In this document: positions 7,598 through 15,495 of the stretch, in pieces
Numbering within the stretch: the stretch's first letter is position 1
Layout: each line of letters begins with the position of its first letter
The notes under the pieces: model-generated
Told to the model about the DNA's origin: nothing
What the model saw: the letters and a program-made list of their open reading frames with translations, nothing else
The model's database searches: none
Assembly (NCBI GenBank): GCA_049650345.1
Contig: JBARZY010000219.1
Location: forward strand, 1-25,232
DNA: 25,232 nucleotides
Direction: 5' to 3'
From: Glaciecola sp049650345
GTDB taxonomy: Bacteria; Pseudomonadota; Gammaproteobacteria; Enterobacterales; Alteromonadaceae
Program-made: the position numbers and the translations under genes

Positions 7598-9251
7598 AGG
7601 TGTCTCTATTTCCAGGGTTATGAGTCTGTCGGCAAAGGCTTAAGACATCTTGTTTAGGGTTATAAGTGTTTGAATTAACAGACTGCATACCAAGCAGGAT
7701 GTCAAAGAAGTTATCATGTGATATTGCTTGAGCAGAAATGGTATTAAGACACTGTTGATTAACGCTCTCATTTTGTTTGTTTTGCCAAAACAGCATCGGC
7801 ACATGCGTTTGCTCTTTCGGTGCAAACGCATAGGGCAGTCCATGTAAATATATGCCACTTTCACCCAATGATTCACCATGATCCGAAATATAAAGCATAG
7901 CGGTATTCACTTGATTACTATCAGACAAGGTTTGTAATTGTTGCGTAATTTTCGCTAATACAAAGTCAGTATATAAAATCGTATTGTCATAAGTGTTTAT
8001 TAATTCTTCGCTAGTACAATGCTGTATATCGCTGCGTTGACAATCAGGCGTAAAGGCTCGGTGTTCAGGTGGATAGCGCCGGAAATAGGTAGGGCCATGC
8101 GAGCCCATCATGTGCAAAACAATAAGCGTATTTTTATCTGACGGTACTAAAAGTTGTTCATCTAGATATTCAAGTAAAATTTCATCTATACAATATTCTC
8201 CATCACACAACGGACTTGGCATATTTTCATCAATCTCGATTGACTCGACTCTTGCGCATACGCCTTTGCAGCCTCCGTTGTTGTTATCAATCCAAGTTAC
8301 GTTAGTACCTGATAATTGGATGATATCCAGCACATTTTGCTGAGAACTCGCCACATGTTTATCATAGTTTTGTTTATTTAAACGTGAGAACATACACGGC
8401 ACTGAAACCGCAGTTGCAGTGCCGCATGAAGAAACATTGGAGAATGAAACAACACCTGTCCCTTGCGTGTATTTATTGGTGGTTTTATCGTAGCCATTTA
8501 GCGAGAAGTTTTTGGCTCTTGCCGTCTCTCCGAGTACGACGACAGTGATGCTTCTTTTTGCTTGTTTGTTAACTAAAACTGGCTCTGTGTCGAGTATCTG
8601 AAATTCCCGAGGAGAATTATTTAGGGAACGTTTGACGTACTTATAAGAAGATTCATACAATTTAAAGGGAGTTAAGTACGATGTTAATTCTCGATTGTTT
8701 CTGCCAACAGCCGCGTAGTTTACGTAAAACAAACCCACTAATATAGATAGCAATAGTGTGGCAATGACGACCATTTTCAACCACCCAAAAGCACTTCTAA
8801 CAATTGAATGCTCTGCTATTTTAGCATAGTAAATCAAGCTAGAGGGCACAAGTCCAAATAATACAAAAAACAGTACTGCATACATATTGAAATAAGACAT
8901 TGCCTCCGCATGGTCAGTGTCTATTGTATTTTGGATCATGCCATAATCAAAAATGATACCGTAATGATAAGTGCCATAAAACAAAAGCGATGAGAGACAT
9001 ACAGACGCGATCAACATCGGTTTAAGTAACCGTTTAAAGGCAAAAAGACTATGAAAGAGAACGCTCAATAGAAATAGAACCACTGGTACTGACAATAAAA
9101 ACCAAACATTGTAGTTACCACTTTCAGTTACTGCCTTCCACACCTTAGTGTGAAATGGCAGGTTAAGCACTAGTGCTATGTACGCTGATGTAAAAAGTAT
9201 CAGTTGATTTGCGCTAAATGAACGGTTTCGGATAGTGTTGAGATATTTCAT
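7587..9251 (-). CDS. eptA: Lipid A phosphoethanolamine transferase (EptA/MCR family)
   Basis: The 554-aa protein has five N-terminal membrane helices (to about residue 180) and a periplasmic alkaline-phosphatase-fold domain. All catalytic elements of the EptA/MCR family are visible: GETARAKNF (E242), CGTATAVSVPC with the nucleophile Thr at 280 between the two cysteines, H380 and H385 in LHMMGSHGP, SDHGESLGE (D457, H458), and YLHG (H470). It transfers phosphoethanolamine from phosphatidylethanolamine to lipid A on the periplasmic side, lowering the negative charge and cationic-peptide binding. It lies 12 nt after the Omp85-like gene and overlaps dgkA, so the three form one operon driven from the regulator promoter near 10.9 kb. 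Confidence 0.95.
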   Translation of the reverse strand: MKYLNTIRNRSFSANQLILFTSAYIALVLNLPFHTKVWKAVTESGNYNVWFLLSVPVVLFLLSVLFHSLFAFKRLLKPMLIASVCLSSLLFYGTYHYGIIFDYGMIQNTIDTDHAEAMSYFNMYAVLFFVLFGLVPSSLIYYAKIAEHSIVRSAFGWLKMVVIATLLLSILVGLFYVNYAAVGRNNRELTSYLTPFKLYESSYKYVKRSLNNSPREFQILDTEPVLVNKQAKRSITVVVLGETARAKNFSLNGYDKTTNKYTQGTGVVSFSNVSSCGTATAVSVPCMFSRLNKQNYDKHVASSQQNVLDIIQLSGTNVTWIDNNNGGCKGVCARVESIEIDENMPSPLCDGEYCIDEILLEYLDEQLLVPSDKNTLIVLHMMGSHGPTYFRRYPPEHRAFTPDCQRSDIQHCTSEELINTYDNTILYTDFVLAKITQQLQTLSDSNQVNTAMLYISDHGESLGESGIYLHGLPYAFAPKEQTHVPMLFWQNKQNESVNQQCLNTISAQAISHDNFFDILLGMQSVNSNTYNPKQDVLSLCRQTHNPGNRDTYAE

Positions 9252-9263
9252 TATATTGACAGC

Positions 9264-10871
9264 TTAAAACGAATGTTTGGTGGTAATGCGAAACTCAATA
9301 CCATTTACATTGGTATCAGTTGAGAGCGGTTTGACTAAATCAAGGTGAATAACTTGAGCATCGCTTGAGTGAGTTGAGTAAAAGCGCGCGCCAATACCTA
9401 CTGATGCCAAAATCGACGTGTTAACGTTGGCCACGGGACTATTACCAAATGCCTTCCCTGCATCGATAAAAGCAGCGCCTCCCAGTTCAAACAGTTTGTA
9501 AATATTGATGTGAGGGTAGTAACGCGCCTCCAATGTAAATTGCGTTGTTCTTTCTCCATGCTGATAATTTAATGGATAACCGCGCACACCAGAGTCATCG
9601 CCCAAAGCGACGGGTGAGTCTAAAAAGGGGTTTTTACTTATCGTATTGGCATTTTTAAAGTAGCCTCCCCAATTATCAGTAAACTTGTGAAAGTATTCGG
9701 TTGAAAAAGATAATTGCGTTCTGTCTTTGCTGTCCGAATTTGAAATGCGCTCGCCTTCAAAATGACCGTCAAAAAACAAAAAACCGTTGTCTGATGTTTG
9801 CATACCCTTTGAGAAAGACATTTGCCATATAGCAGTGGGGGATTGCATGGTATTTGCAAAGTCTCTGCCGATTAATCCAGATACATGCCACCCTAAGTTA
9901 AAATCTTCAATTTGGTTAATGAGATTGAAGTTAGTTAGCTTTCTGTAGTTTTTTTGTAGGTAGTCGATGCTAATGAAAGGGTATTGATAGTCTCTGTCTT
10001 CAGGCAAAAAACCAGATGACACGATTGTAGGCAAAGGGATATTCGAGAATTCATGTTTCTCTCTTATATAACCAATACCGTATCGTAAGGTTTCGCTGCT
10101 TGAATCGCTAAATAACCATTGCCATTGCGCAGTAGAATAAGACTTATCATGCTTATACTGTGCTACCGTCAACCCGTTTTGAAATTGAGTATCAATTTGA
10201 TTAAAGTTATCAAAACCCAGTTTATAAGCTTGGTGGGTATCAAAACTAACAAAGTCTTTCTTTAAGAAAAATGCTTGAGAGCTACCATCATCATTACTGC
10301 TAAGTTTAATACTCGCAGTCATATTTTCGTTCAGGAAAAGCGGAAACTGTGTGTCGAATTTGTAGCCAGTGCGTTGGTTATTACTAAAATATTCAAGTTC
10401 AGCGTCAATGCCTAAACCTAGCAAGTTGCGGTCTTTTATCCCTATCGCGTATTTGTTTATCCCTCCCTTTCTTCCAAAGTCCACCGTTGGCATGAGCGAC
10501 CAATTATCCCATGTTTCAACGTCTATTTTTTCGTCTTCACTTAGGGTTACCTTTGCTTCGCGGATGTATTTTTGCTTGCGTAGATGACGCTCTAGTTCGT
10601 CAATGTCGGGCTGAGTGATGTTGCACTTTTTAATAAAGAATGCACTTTCATTGGCTAACGTTATATCTTTCGTTTTTATATGAAAAAAATTCGCCCAATA
10701 ATGCAGAAATATGGTATCAGGGTCGTTTAAATCAAAAATGTCATTAGTCTTAAAACGTACGTTGGGCGTTTGATTACATTCATTATCATTTGCATCGTTG
10801 CCAGCTATTGCAATTGGGGAAGCGCCTATACATGACGCTGATAAAACAATGGGGAAGATTTTAGGATTCAT
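9264..10871 (-). CDS. Omp85-like (BamA/TamA-type) outer-membrane protein
   Basis: About 535 aa. A signal peptide is followed by a POTRA-like stretch near 90-125 ('DIDELERHLRKQKYIREAKV') and then a 16-strand-type barrel. The segment 'GVRGYPLNY' matches the RGY motif of the Omp85 lid loop, 'GAAFIDAGKAFG' is typical of the C-terminal barrel, and the chain ends in Phe. I prefer ATG at 10871 because AAGG lies 7 nt upstream; ATG at 10877 would leave the ribosome binding site almost touching. It is shorter than BamA and TamA, with a single POTRA-like unit, so the substrate is unknown. It is the first gene of the operon with eptA and dgkA, and has a regulator promoter upstream. Confidence 0.75.
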   Translation of the reverse strand: MNPKIFPIVLSASCIGASPIAIAGNDANDNECNQTPNVRFKTNDIFDLNDPDTIFLHYWANFFHIKTKDITLANESAFFIKKCNITQPDIDELERHLRKQKYIREAKVTLSEDEKIDVETWDNWSLMPTVDFGRKGGINKYAIGIKDRNLLGLGIDAELEYFSNNQRTGYKFDTQFPLFLNENMTASIKLSSNDDGSSQAFFLKKDFVSFDTHQAYKLGFDNFNQIDTQFQNGLTVAQYKHDKSYSTAQWQWLFSDSSSETLRYGIGYIREKHEFSNIPLPTIVSSGFLPEDRDYQYPFISIDYLQKNYRKLTNFNLINQIEDFNLGWHVSGLIGRDFANTMQSPTAIWQMSFSKGMQTSDNGFLFFDGHFEGERISNSDSKDRTQLSFSTEYFHKFTDNWGGYFKNANTISKNPFLDSPVALGDDSGVRGYPLNYQHGERTTQFTLEARYYPHINIYKLFELGGAAFIDAGKAFGNSPVANVNTSILASVGIGARFYSTHSSDAQVIHLDLVKPLSTDTNVNGIEFRITTKHSF

Positions 10872-10895
10872 ATACATACCTTGTTAAGTGCATGT

Positions 10896-10950
10896 ATGGT
10901 AGTAAATGAAACTTAAGACCAGCTTATTGTGTACTGATTGTTCACTTAAT
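10896..10950 (-). promoter_or_regulatory. Response-regulator promoter of the Omp85-like/eptA/dgkA operon
   Basis: On the minus strand the half-sites ATTAAG (10945-10950), AATCAG (10934-10939), AATAAG (10923-10928) and CTTAAG (10912-10917) repeat every 11 bp. The -10-like TACCAT (10896-10901) follows after exactly 10 bp. The weak -10 suits an activator-dependent promoter. Transcription would start about 15-20 nt before the chosen ATG. Confidence 0.65.
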
Positions 10951-10990
10951 ATTGGCTATAGATTTGCCAAAAGACTGGCGTTGTTTGGCA

Positions 10991-11743
10991 CTATTCAATA
11001 CCTTGTTTGTAATAACGCCGATATTCAAAAATTAAGGTCAACGCTAACACGACGAAAAAGAAAATTGATGCCCCAATAGTCCCGATGTCAATGCCGCCTT
11101 GCTGATGTGTTTTAGTTAAAAAGTCACCAAATGTTGCGCCAAATGGTCGCGTAAGTACAAATGCAATCCAAAATATCAGTAAGCCTGATACTCGAGTGAA
11201 ATAATGCATAAGCACACACATGATAAGTAAACTGGCAATTAGTGTTGCACTGACTGCAAATCCGAGTTGTAAGTCGTCGGCAACATAGTCACCTAGCGCG
11301 GTTCCTAATGTATTAGCAACCAAAAATGCGAGCCAATAATATAATTCCACAGAAGGCTTGGTGATCACTTCGACCGATAAGGATTTTTCCTTCCAATACC
11401 AAAACACTAATATTAGTAGCAGCAAACCTATTAACAGTAATGAGCCAAATAGATACCCGAATCCTAGTGTGCGATCAATAAAATCTGATATGGCAGTACC
11501 TGCGATAGCGCTTGATGTGAACGTCAGCCAATATAGGCCAGGTGTATATCGTGCTTGTTTCAATTTACATATTAATGCTACCGCAAAAATTGAAAGAAAA
11601 AGTAAGATAGTTAAATCATACCCGATATTCAGTGTCATCGAGAAAAGATCTGCACCGGTTTCACCTAACGTTGTCGCCGCTATTTTGATGATCCAATACA
11701 ACGCAATAATTTGAGGAACTGTATTATATAGCTTTGACTGCAT
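10991..11743 (-). CDS. COG4705-type multi-pass membrane protein
   Basis: The 250-aa hydrophobic protein has about seven to eight membrane helices and four recurring units containing a Gly/Asp motif: 'TLGETGADLF' (25-34), 'AGTAISDFIDRTLGFG' (80-95), 'LGTALGDYVADDLQLGF' (145-161) and 'FGATFGDFLTKTHQQGG' (201-217). This pattern is that of the COG4705 family of uncharacterised membrane proteins, whose function is unknown. In the sequence it is a single gene with its own four-site regulator promoter upstream, so it belongs to the envelope-stress regulon by context. The repeated acidic intramembrane motif suggests an internally duplicated transporter or channel-like protein, which is inference. Confidence 0.75.
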   Translation of the reverse strand: MQSKLYNTVPQIIALYWIIKIAATTLGETGADLFSMTLNIGYDLTILLFLSIFAVALICKLKQARYTPGLYWLTFTSSAIAGTAISDFIDRTLGFGYLFGSLLLIGLLLLILVFWYWKEKSLSVEVITKPSVELYYWLAFLVANTLGTALGDYVADDLQLGFAVSATLIASLLIMCVLMHYFTRVSGLLIFWIAFVLTRPFGATFGDFLTKTHQQGGIDIGTIGASIFFFVVLALTLIFEYRRYYKQGIE

Positions 11744-11810
11744 TTCTTGCTCTCCAACCTAGGTAGGCTAATTTGAATCGAAGGCTTGAGTCGCCTTTAT
11801 TTTATCTGTA

Positions 11811-11865
11811 AGTATAAAAACATTGTCTTAAGAAATGCTGGAGAGAGACTTAATGAGTGCTGAAT
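11811..11865 (-). promoter_or_regulatory. Response-regulator promoter of the COG4705 gene
   Basis: On the minus strand ATTCAG (11860-11865), ATTAAG (11849-11854), CTCCAG (11838-11843) and CTTAAG (11827-11832) repeat at 11 bp. They end 10 bp before the good -10 hexamer TATACT (11811-11816). The leader to the ATG at 11743 is about 60 nt. Confidence 0.7.
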
Positions 11866-11899
11866 GTGGTAACGTTTGTATTAATAAAGCATATTTGAG

Positions 11900-12283
11900 T
11901 TAAGCGTTATATAAATCAAAAAGCCATCTCGTGAAAATCCACAAGAAAAAAAGCCATATAATGATAAAAATCGATGCGGCTAAATAATTGACGGGTCTAT
12001 CCGCAGCCTGACCGGCTTTTAGTCGAGCAGTCTCCATTACTTTCGGCGGGGTAAAACGGATAACAAGCGCCAGTCCAAGAGGAATAATAACTAAGTCATC
12101 AAGATATCCGATGACTGGAATAAAGTCCGGTACTAGGTCAATAGGACTAAATGCATACGCCGTCACTGAAATGGCCAATAATCGCACTAATATCGGCATA
12201 TCTGGATCACGTGCAGCAAAATATACCGTCAGAGTATGAAGCTTTAACTTTCGTATCTGTTCTTTCAGTGAATTGATATTCAT
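11900..12283 (-). CDS. YkvA-like DUF1232 membrane protein
   Basis: The 127-aa protein contains the DUF1232 signature 'FSPIDLVPDFIPVIGYLDDL' (about 46-65), with hydrophobic segments around 30-75 and a C-terminal helix at about 98-120. The family is widespread and of unknown function, probably membrane-associated. It lies 126 nt downstream of the histidine kinase gene on the same strand. I see no regulator half-site array in that gap, so it may be read through from the two-component operon or have a separate promoter. Confidence 0.85.
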   Translation of the reverse strand: MNINSLKEQIRKLKLHTLTVYFAARDPDMPILVRLLAISVTAYAFSPIDLVPDFIPVIGYLDDLVIIPLGLALVIRFTPPKVMETARLKAGQAADRPVNYLAASIFIIIWLFFLWIFTRWLFDLYNA

Positions 12284-12409
12284 ACACGTTTTACCGTCAA
12301 GCCTTACATTTTCAAAACTTACAACCTGCAGTATTTCAGCAATGTTTAGTTAGACTGACGCTCCCTAGACTAATGCTGCTGCTTAAAATTTATCTAAAAT
12401 TAGTGGACG

Positions 12410-13828
12410 CTATTTCGGTAGTGACAGGTGAAAATAGATAATACCATCTGCAACTTCCGTTCTTATTTCTCCGCCAAGTGCTTTGGTAAAAGATTTGACT
12501 ATTGACAGTCCTAAGCCAAAATTTTCGGTACTGGTTCGCGAACTATCTTTTTGCCAAAGGGGGTCAAACATGAGCTTAAGATCCTCATTGCATAAGGGGG
12601 AGACACAAATGTTGCTAATTGATAGTTGAACAGTATTATCAGCTAAAGCTGATATATTAACCTTGATGGGTGAGTTTTCAGGGCTATATGTCACGGCGTT
12701 TTTTAATAAATTGGATACGATAGTTTCAAATGCAAACAGATTGCTAGTAATTAACATATCGGCTTGGCTTTTCAACTCAATCCGCGGCAGTTTTTCACTG
12801 AGGCGCATAATGACTTGTGAAAGGTCGAACACATCATTCTTTTCGAAAGTCTCGTTAGTGTAGCGATGAAAGAGCATTATATTTGATACTACATTTTCAA
12901 GTCGTTTGCTAATAGCCAACACATCAGATGTGAACGTTTTACTCAGTATTGGGTCGTTTGGAAATTTGAGCGTTACCTCAGCTAAGTTTATCAGCTCTGC
13001 AACTGGCGTTTTAAGCTCGTGGGCCATATCCGATGTCATTCTCTGCTCTTTGAGATAAAGGCTTCGGTTATCAGAAATAAATTGATTAATGCTTTCTTGT
13101 ATAGGCAAAAGCTCGACCACCTTGTTCTTAAGTTTTACTTCCGCTGTTTTGTCGGCCAGACTGATATGCACCAAGCTCTCCGAAAATTCTTCCAAGGGCA
13201 TTAATCCAGAGGAAACTGCTCGTTTAACCACAAAACGAACAATGAAAATAACCGCGATGGCAGCGACTATAAAGCTTATATCAATTAACCACGTTAAAAA
13301 GTTGAGTTTCTCAAGTGATAAGGCATAAGCCAATAACATGGGCTTTTGTTTGTTTCCTGTGCGCTCAGTAAGCTTTTGAAAATCAGCTCTGTCATCAGAA
13401 TCAACTTGAGGGAAAAAGCTATAATAGAGAATTTGTCCACTGCGTCCATCTGGGAGGGTAATTTCCTTGATTAGTTTCGTACCGACTTTAAGCTTTTGAT
13501 GTTCGAAGGTTGTTGTTGAAAACAAATCCATGGTGTCAGAACGTTCAAATACCTCTCCATCGCGCCACAGTTGATAGTATTCGGGGTCGGCTTTTCCTTT
13601 TCCCTCAAATTCAGGCATAAATTCACCCGCAAAATCAAATTCTACTCCATCGGCATCTTCGTCAACTAACGTCGTCAGTAGACTCGCCTTATTGTACATC
13701 GCTCTTTCAAACTCACCATGCACCCAAGTATCTATCGCAACATCTGTTATCAATAATATGACAATCATCACAGCCGTGATAGTGAATGACAGGGAGCGAA
13801 CGAGTTTCTTATAAATTGATGTTGTCAT
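12410..13828 (-). CDS. Sensor histidine kinase (PmrB/QseC-like)
   Basis: The 472-aa inner-membrane kinase has a first helix at about 12-32, a periplasmic sensor region (about 35-175) with an acidic stretch ('DEDADGVEFDF', 'EFMPEFEG'), and a second helix at about 178-200. The HisKA box 'SDMAHELKTPVAEL' has H270 as phospho-acceptor. The ATPase domain shows an N box ('SNLLKNAVTYSPE') and a G box ('FGLGLSIVKSF'). Its start overlaps the response regulator stop by 4 bp. The acidic periplasmic loop recalls metal- or cationic-peptide-sensing kinases such as PmrB and PhoQ, but the stimulus is not shown by the sequence. Together with the regulator it probably controls the surrounding envelope genes. 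Confidence 0.92.
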   Translation of the reverse strand: MTTSIYKKLVRSLSFTITAVMIVILLITDVAIDTWVHGEFERAMYNKASLLTTLVDEDADGVEFDFAGEFMPEFEGKGKADPEYYQLWRDGEVFERSDTMDLFSTTTFEHQKLKVGTKLIKEITLPDGRSGQILYYSFFPQVDSDDRADFQKLTERTGNKQKPMLLAYALSLEKLNFLTWLIDISFIVAAIAVIFIVRFVVKRAVSSGLMPLEEFSESLVHISLADKTAEVKLKNKVVELLPIQESINQFISDNRSLYLKEQRMTSDMAHELKTPVAELINLAEVTLKFPNDPILSKTFTSDVLAISKRLENVVSNIMLFHRYTNETFEKNDVFDLSQVIMRLSEKLPRIELKSQADMLITSNLFAFETIVSNLLKNAVTYSPENSPIKVNISALADNTVQLSISNICVSPLCNEDLKLMFDPLWQKDSSRTSTENFGLGLSIVKSFTKALGGEIRTEVADGIIYFHLSLPK

Positions 13829-14496
13829 TGAGTTATCATATAACCAAAACCACGCTTCGTTTGGATTGGTAGTTCTACGCCTGCCAATTTCGCTTTTTTT
13901 CTAGCCGACGACAAATGCGCTTCAATAGAGTTCTTTGAAACGGCATCATATTGCCCAGCTAAGTGTTCACTCAACTTTTCAGGCGTGACGATTATGTTCT
14001 GGTTAGTAAATAAGCATTCTACTATTTTGTATTCATTGGGTGTTAGGTCGATAAATTTGTTACCGAATCGCAATGTTTTAAGCTGCATATCTAATATTAG
14101 TCCGGCCAGTTCTACGTTATCAATATCTTTACGCAATGTACCTCTGCGCAATAATGACAATAAGCGTGCATGCAATTCGTCAAAGGAGAAGGGCTTGGTA
14201 AGATAATCATCCGCGCCTGTCAGCAAGCCTTTCACTTTATCTTCAGGTTGGCTTTTAGCTGATAGCAACAGTACTCGTGTATCTTTATGACTGCTCCTAA
14301 GTGTTTTTAGCAAAGTAAGCCCGTCTATGCTTGGCAACATAATGTCTAGTACAATAACATCATAATCGCCTGTAAGCGCCATGCTGAGGCCTTCTGAACC
14401 ATCCCCAGTATCATCCACCGTGAATCCAAGGTTTTGCAAACCAATAGAAATACTTCTTCTGAGGGATGACGAGTCTTCAACAAGTAAAATTTTCAT
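13825..14496 (-). CDS. OmpR-family response regulator (PmrA/QseB-like)
   Basis: The 223-aa protein has a receiver domain with the acidic pocket E7/D8, phospho-acceptor D51 ('VIVLDIMLP'), a switch Ser in 'LLLSAKS' and K102 in 'LTKPF'. A C-terminal winged-helix DNA-binding domain follows ('FIDLTPNEYKIVECLF', 'IEAHLSSARKKAK', 'TKRGFGYM'). It belongs to the PmrA/QseB/BasR branch by overall look. Its own promoter (14525-14568) carries a perfect CTTAAG-N5-CTTAAG PmrA-type box, indicating autoregulation. The same half-sites precede six other transcription units here, making it the likely regulator of the whole block. Confidence 0.93.
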   Translation of the reverse strand: MKILLVEDSSSLRRSISIGLQNLGFTVDDTGDGSEGLSMALTGDYDVIVLDIMLPSIDGLTLLKTLRSSHKDTRVLLLSAKSQPEDKVKGLLTGADDYLTKPFSFDELHARLLSLLRRGTLRKDIDNVELAGLILDMQLKTLRFGNKFIDLTPNEYKIVECLFTNQNIIVTPEKLSEHLAGQYDAVSKNSIEAHLSSARKKAKLAGVELPIQTKRGFGYMITQ

Positions 14497-14524
14497 AATT
14501 GCCTGATGCCGTTAGCTTTTCATT

Positions 14525-14568
14525 AGTATGAATGAATTAACTTAAGAATTACTTAAGATATACTGAAT
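14525..14568 (-). promoter_or_regulatory. Autoregulatory promoter with PmrA-type box
   Basis: On the minus strand ATTCAG (14563-14568), CTTAAG (14552-14557) and CTTAAG (14541-14546) repeat at 11 bp, followed after 10 bp by CATACT (14525-14530) as -10. CTTAAG-N5-CTTAAG is the consensus PmrA box of enteric bacteria. The ATG is about 30 nt downstream of the -10. Confidence 0.78.
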
Positions 14569-14674
14569 ATTTTCCAAGTTGGACGTTCTGACCCTGATCA
14601 TAAGTTTACATCATAATGGCTCAGGCAATACGACGTAAAAGGGCAGTCCCTCAAACTATTTTGTTTACATTAAT

Positions 14675-15469
14675 TTACTTTTCTTCTATTCCGTAGATTA
14701 CATATTTATCCACTTTTACGCTAGATGCGACTAACGTGGCTTGCTTGTCGCCATCTTTTGCTTGCTCTATTTTCACCGGTAAAAACTGCCTGTTCACATC
14801 AAACCATATTGACGTTTCTCTCGAATTTGTTTTTCGAGTACGCACCATCAGTAAAACCTCTACATTACCTATTGGTAGTAGGAGTGTTTCCTGGCCTTTG
14901 AATGAAAATTGGAATTGTTCTGTGTTTTTACCGTCCTGAACTGTTAGCTCAACATCGTCTCGAAGGCCCAAGCAAACTAACTCTCTCAAATGATCATAGA
15001 CAGTCAATGGGTCGAAAACCGATACTGAAATTTCTTCGTCAACGGTGTTTGTTTGCAAAATTGAAAAGCTCGTCGTCTTTGCCTTCTTGAACGGTCTTTT
15101 CTTTACCTGTGTATATTGCTCTGGAACTAAGCCTTTGGATTGATAATTGGGTAGGATACTTTCTTCAGTTTGTGAAAACTTGAGAAAAGCAATTGAAGCA
15201 TCAACGCGTGAATGTAAACTTGTTACACCATCAATAGAACTCAACACTCGCTTTGCATCTCCTACTGTTTTTTCCCCATCTTTAACCTCATATTCAACAT
15301 TGTAATGACGTATTCTGCAAGCCGATAAGGTTTGCATGTTAAGAATAGACTTAAGCGCAGGGGGAGTTTGCTTCGATTGACCGTAATTTGCTAAAGCTCT
15401 GTTATTCAAAATTAACAACAAAACGAAACACGAAAGTACCAGTTTGCGATGGGCTAAGGTTTTCTTCAT
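14675..15469 (-). CDS. DUF3108 periplasmic protein
   Basis: The 264-aa protein starts with a clear signal peptide (about 1-27, 'LVLSCFVLLLILNNRALA'). The body has the DUF3108 pattern: 'YNVEYEVKDGEKTVGDAKRV', then a 'SKGLVPEQYTQVKK' segment, 'SVFDPLTVYDHLREL', and late 'WFDVNRQFLPVKIEQ'. The function of DUF3108 proteins is not established; they look like beta-rich periplasmic proteins. It lies 26 nt after the EptA-like pseudoenzyme gene and so is probably cotranscribed with it from the promoter near 17.15 kb. Confidence 0.75.
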   Translation of the reverse strand: MKKTLAHRKLVLSCFVLLLILNNRALANYGQSKQTPPALKSILNMQTLSACRIRHYNVEYEVKDGEKTVGDAKRVLSSIDGVTSLHSRVDASIAFLKFSQTEESILPNYQSKGLVPEQYTQVKKRPFKKAKTTSFSILQTNTVDEEISVSVFDPLTVYDHLRELVCLGLRDDVELTVQDGKNTEQFQFSFKGQETLLLPIGNVEVLLMVRTRKTNSRETSIWFDVNRQFLPVKIEQAKDGDKQATLVASSVKVDKYVIYGIEEK

Positions 15470-15495
15470 ATAAGGTACTCAATTATTAAAATGAA

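Noticed and set aside
12284..12409. Regulator half-site array upstream of the DUF1232 gene
   Set aside because: Isolated TTTAAG- and CAG-like words occur, but not at the 11-bp period or with the 10-bp gap to a -10.
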